Of a DNA stretch of 64,000 bases, positions 61,387 to 64,000 are shown piece after piece. Within the stretch, counting starts at the first letter, position 1, and each line of letters opens with the position of its first letter. The notes below the pieces were generated by a model. That model saw nothing but the letters and a program-made list of their open reading frames with translations. It had not been told where the DNA came from and did not search any database. The stretch spans positions 50,919-114,918 of the forward strand of contig JBCCGI010000020.1 in assembly GCA_039029355.1 (NCBI GenBank). The letters run 5' to 3'. The position numbers and the translations under genes were made by a program. This DNA comes from JBCCGI01 sp039029355 (lineage in GTDB: Bacteria > Planctomycetota > UBA1135 > GCA-002686595).

Positions 61387-61921
61387 TCGGATATACCTGC
61401 CTTATCAAGCGTTCGGTTCTTACGGCGCGAAGGGCCTCGCAGAGCGATACGCCGTTCGCTGCCTGAGCGCGCCGTGCTGCGAGCAATCGCAATCCAGCTC
61501 ACCGCTCGCCCCGTAACGTGCTCGGCCGGCCCGGAGCGGTTCAGGGATCGAGGCCCTTCGCCCCAAGAAAGAAACCGGCGCTTCGACGGACCGCTTTCCG
61601 GTCCTCGCGCTCCCAGGGCGGGGATCCGGAGCGGGGACACGATGGGCCGGGCACGATGGGCCGGGCGCCGCGAGCGTCGTTGATGCGCGCGGGCGGAGCG
61701 CCCGGCCTCCTCTGGACGTCGTCCGCGGGACCGAAGCGTGACCCGGGCGGCGCCGTCGGCCGAGCGAAGGCGCCAGCCGCGGCAACGAGACGGCTTGGGC
61801 GGAATTGTCGCCCGCAGGGCGAAACCGTTGAGGGCTCCCGTGACGTCTCGGGGCGTCAAGGGCGCTTCGTTCTCGGGCGGAGCGCACGCGTCCCACTACC
61901 TACGTCAAGGACAGCTCTCTG
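61387..61921. promoter_or_regulatory. Divergent intergenic region with 14-bp tandem duplication
   Basis: This 535-bp gap lies between two divergent secreted-protein genes and should hold both promoters. An A+T-rich stretch at 61387-61412 precedes the leftward gene. A tandem duplication of CACGATGGGCCGGG occurs at 61638-61651 and 61652-61665. No coding sequence with recognisable motifs, RNA gene or clear promoter hexamers were found. Confidence 0.4.
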
Positions 61922-63769
61922 ATGGACCCGTACCGCTCCTCACGCTCGTTGCTCCTTCCCGCTCTGCTCGCCGCCTCCGCCGTCACCGCGGCGCAGCAGG
62001 CTCCGCTCCTGAAGACCACCGGCGGTGCCCTGGGAGACTCTCACGGCTTCTCCCTCTCCGGCGGCTCGGACTACGACGGGGATCAGGTTCCCGACTTCCT
62101 GGTCGGGGAGCCCTTCGCCCTCGGCAGCCTCGGGCGCGTCCGCGCGGTGAGCGGCGCCACCGGCGCGGCTCTGTTCACGCTCCCCGGCGCGGGCCCGGGC
62201 ATGGACTTCTACGGCACGTCGGTGCTCGACCTCGGCGACGTCGATGGCGACGGGCTGCCCGAGTTCGCCGTGGGCGGCACCGTCGGCGGCGGGACGACCA
62301 ACGGCTACGTGGACTTCTTCACCGCCAACGCCTTCGGAGCGGGTGCGACGCTGCGCAACAAGGTGCCGTCCTTCTTCGGCACCAGCGCGCAGTTCGGCTT
62401 CCACATGGAGCGCATCGGGGACTTGAACGGCGACGGGATCGACGAGGTCCTGATCGGCGCCCCGCTCTCCGACGAGCCGCCGCTCGGCAGCCCGACGGTC
62501 CGCGTCGGACGCATCGAGGTCCACGATCCCGTGGCCGTGGTCGGCGGTTCGATCACCCCCGTGCGGGAGGTCTACGGCAGCGTAGGGTTCGGTCGCTTCG
62601 GCCACTCGAGCACGGGCATCGCCGATCTGAACGACGACGACGCCAACGCGGACATCCCGGACTTCGCCGTCGGGGCTCCCGAGGAGCCCAACGGAGGCGG
62701 CGGGGTCGGCGTGGTGCGCGTGTACTCCGGGGACCTGCCGACGATGCTGATGGCGACGATCTCCGAGGCCACCGTGCCCGGGCTCGGGACCGGAGCGGGA
62801 CGCTCTCTCGCCTCGGTGGCGGATATCAACAACGACACCTACGACGACCTCGCCGTGGGCGTGCCCGGGAACGACCTCACGCCCGGCGGAGCCGTCGAGG
62901 GCGTCGTGCACATCATTTCGGGGGACTGGATCGAGAACGGCAACGCGCCCGCGATCCTCGCGACGCACACCGCGGCGAGCGCGCACTCCTCCCAGATCAC
63001 CATCGGTACCGAGGAGTTCGGGCACTCGCTGGTGAACGTGGGCGACCTCGACGGCGACGGCTACGACGAGCTCCTGGTCGGCGCCAACGTGGGGCCGAGC
63101 TGGGATCCGGACACCGATCCCCTGTGGCCGTCGGCGACGACCACGGCGGACAGCGGCTACGTGCGACTGATCTCCAGCCTGGACGGCCGCGTGTACAAGA
63201 TCTACACCCCCACCGGCGGCTCGACGTCCGGCGCGCTCTTCGGCGGCGCCGTCGCGCGGCTGGGCGACATGAACGGCGACGGGCTTCCGGAGCTGGGCAT
63301 CGGCGCCTCGGCCGAGTCCGGCCGCGGAGCCGCCTACGTCTTCCCGAGCGACTACCGCTTCGGGATCAACTTCGGCACGCCGTCCCCGAACTCGACCGGC
63401 GTCGCGGGCCTGATGGGCGTCACCGGCTCGATGAACCACTCGGCCAACGACGTCACGCTGACCGCGTCGGGCTTGCCGGCGGGCAACGTCGGCATCTTCT
63501 TCATCGCGGACACCGCGACCGCCGGCTCGCCGTTGGCCGACGGCACGGTGTACGTCGCGGGCAACCCCAACCTCTTCCGCTTTCCGCCGGTCACGATCGG
63601 TAGCGGTGGAACCGTCAGCCAGGACATCGACCTGAACATGCCTCCCTTCGCCGCGCTGATCGGCAGCGGCTTGCCGAAGTGGCACTACCAGTTCTGGTAC
63701 CGCGATCCGCAGGCCATGGGGATGGGGTCGAACCTGACCGACGCCGTCACCGTGGGATTGGTGGACTGA
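61922..63769 (+). CDS. Secreted FG-GAP/integrin-alpha-like repeat protein with terminal module
   Basis: A 615-residue exported protein. The signal peptide (RSLLLPALLAASAVTAAQ) is cleaved near residue 25. FG-GAP repeats follow with typical calcium loops: GGSDYDGDQVPDFLVGEP, LGDVDGDGLPEFAVGG, IGDLNGDGIDEVLIGAP, VADINNDTYDDLAVGVP, VGDLDGDGYDELLVGA and LGDMNGDGLPELGIGA. The last 130 residues carry the terminal module (DVTLTASGLPAGNVGIFFIA, a FWYRDP turn and the end NLTDAVTVGLVD). Likely a surface or matrix adhesin-like protein. The ATG start has no strong ribosome site. Downstream sequence is unreliable. Confidence 0.87.
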   Translation: MDPYRSSRSLLLPALLAASAVTAAQQAPLLKTTGGALGDSHGFSLSGGSDYDGDQVPDFLVGEPFALGSLGRVRAVSGATGAALFTLPGAGPGMDFYGTSVLDLGDVDGDGLPEFAVGGTVGGGTTNGYVDFFTANAFGAGATLRNKVPSFFGTSAQFGFHMERIGDLNGDGIDEVLIGAPLSDEPPLGSPTVRVGRIEVHDPVAVVGGSITPVREVYGSVGFGRFGHSSTGIADLNDDDANADIPDFAVGAPEEPNGGGGVGVVRVYSGDLPTMLMATISEATVPGLGTGAGRSLASVADINNDTYDDLAVGVPGNDLTPGGAVEGVVHIISGDWIENGNAPAILATHTAASAHSSQITIGTEEFGHSLVNVGDLDGDGYDELLVGANVGPSWDPDTDPLWPSATTTADSGYVRLISSLDGRVYKIYTPTGGSTSGALFGGAVARLGDMNGDGLPELGIGASAESGRGAAYVFPSDYRFGINFGTPSPNSTGVAGLMGVTGSMNHSANDVTLTASGLPAGNVGIFFIADTATAGSPLADGTVYVAGNPNLFRFPPVTIGSGGTVSQDIDLNMPPFAALIGSGLPKWHYQFWYRDPQAMGMGSNLTDAVTVGLVD

Positions 63770-63791
63770 CTCCTCGGAGCCGTCCGAGTGC

Positions 63792-64000
63792 GGGCGGTCG
63801 AGGAACGGCGGGCTGTAGCGCGGCGCGTTGTGGGCGGCGCGGCAGCCCCGCGGCCGTCTGGGGGGTTTGGTGGTGGGGGGGGGTGGGTTTTTTTCCCGGT
63901 GGTGCTACGGTGCTCCCCCCCCCAAACACCACGTCGGTCTGGGGGGGTGGCGCCCCGCCAAAACCGCCCCGCGCCACCCCCCGCCGTTCCTCGACCGCCC
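63792..64000. repeat. Fold-back inverted repeat at window end, likely artefact
   Basis: Bases 63792-63812 and 63980-64000 are a perfect 21-bp inverted repeat, with the right copy ending exactly at the last base. The sequence between them is an imperfect mirror over most of its length, with long G, C and T runs (for example at 63874-63895). This looks like a self-complementary chimeric read or a mis-assembled contig end rather than a gene or a natural telomere. Open frames inside it are not credible. Confidence 0.7.

Noticed and set aside
63747..63977. Minus-strand Pro/Gly-rich frame at the window end
   Set aside because: It lies in the fold-back region with homopolymers and has no motif.

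Overview
The window reads as GC-rich chromosomal DNA from a planctomycete-like bacterium. The lineage call is an inference from gene content: ECF sigma factors paired with a membrane Ser/Thr kinase, sigma factors fused to large extracytoplasmic carboxypeptidase-regulatory-like regions, a kinase with an FGE-sulfatase-type C-terminus, and many secreted FG-GAP, kelch and beta-helix proteins that share one terminal module. That combination recalls the Saltatorellus/Rohdeiella-type Planctomycetota. No rRNA, tRNA, CRISPR array or transposase was seen.

Region 1 (1-20893, all minus strand) is most of a hybrid PKS-NRPS operon read right to left. Its order is PKS module KS-AT-KR-ACP (KR looks degenerate), a luciferase-like FMN monooxygenase, a 3059-residue NRPS (C-A-[N-methyltransferase]-T-C-C*-A-T), a second PKS module KS-AT-KR-ACP, and an NRPS (C-A...) that runs off the left edge. 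Genes overlap by 4 bp or lie within about 20 bp of each other. No loading module, thioesterase, MbtH or phosphopantetheinyl transferase is visible.

Region 2 (about 20.9-24.1 kb) holds a divergent PepSY-family membrane protein behind a perfect 19-bp palindrome resembling a Fur box, and a convergent secreted protein with a weaker related site upstream.

Region 3 (24.1-37.8 kb) carries a decayed FG-GAP gene, an alpha/beta hydrolase, two secreted proteins, an ECF sigma/kinase-FGE operon, and a ZnuABC-type metal importer. The importer operon starts with a secreted protein ending in HDHSG repeats, and its permease is fused to a His-rich linker and HEAT-like repeats.

Region 4 (38.0-48.7 kb) is the most unusual part: a self-contained divergent cassette that looks like an undescribed peptide-natural-product system. 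The left arm encodes a 19-residue cationic peptide with a textbook ribosome binding site, a hairpin, two paralogous proteins of unknown family and an APH-fold kinase. The right arm encodes an HlyD-like adaptor, an ABC exporter with an intact C39 peptidase, and a partner ABC protein with a degenerate C39-like domain.

Region 5 (48.8-63.8 kb) has two membrane-anchored sigma-factor fusions interleaved with five secreted FG-GAP, beta-helix and module-bearing proteins. The last 210 bases fold back on themselves and look like an assembly-end artefact.
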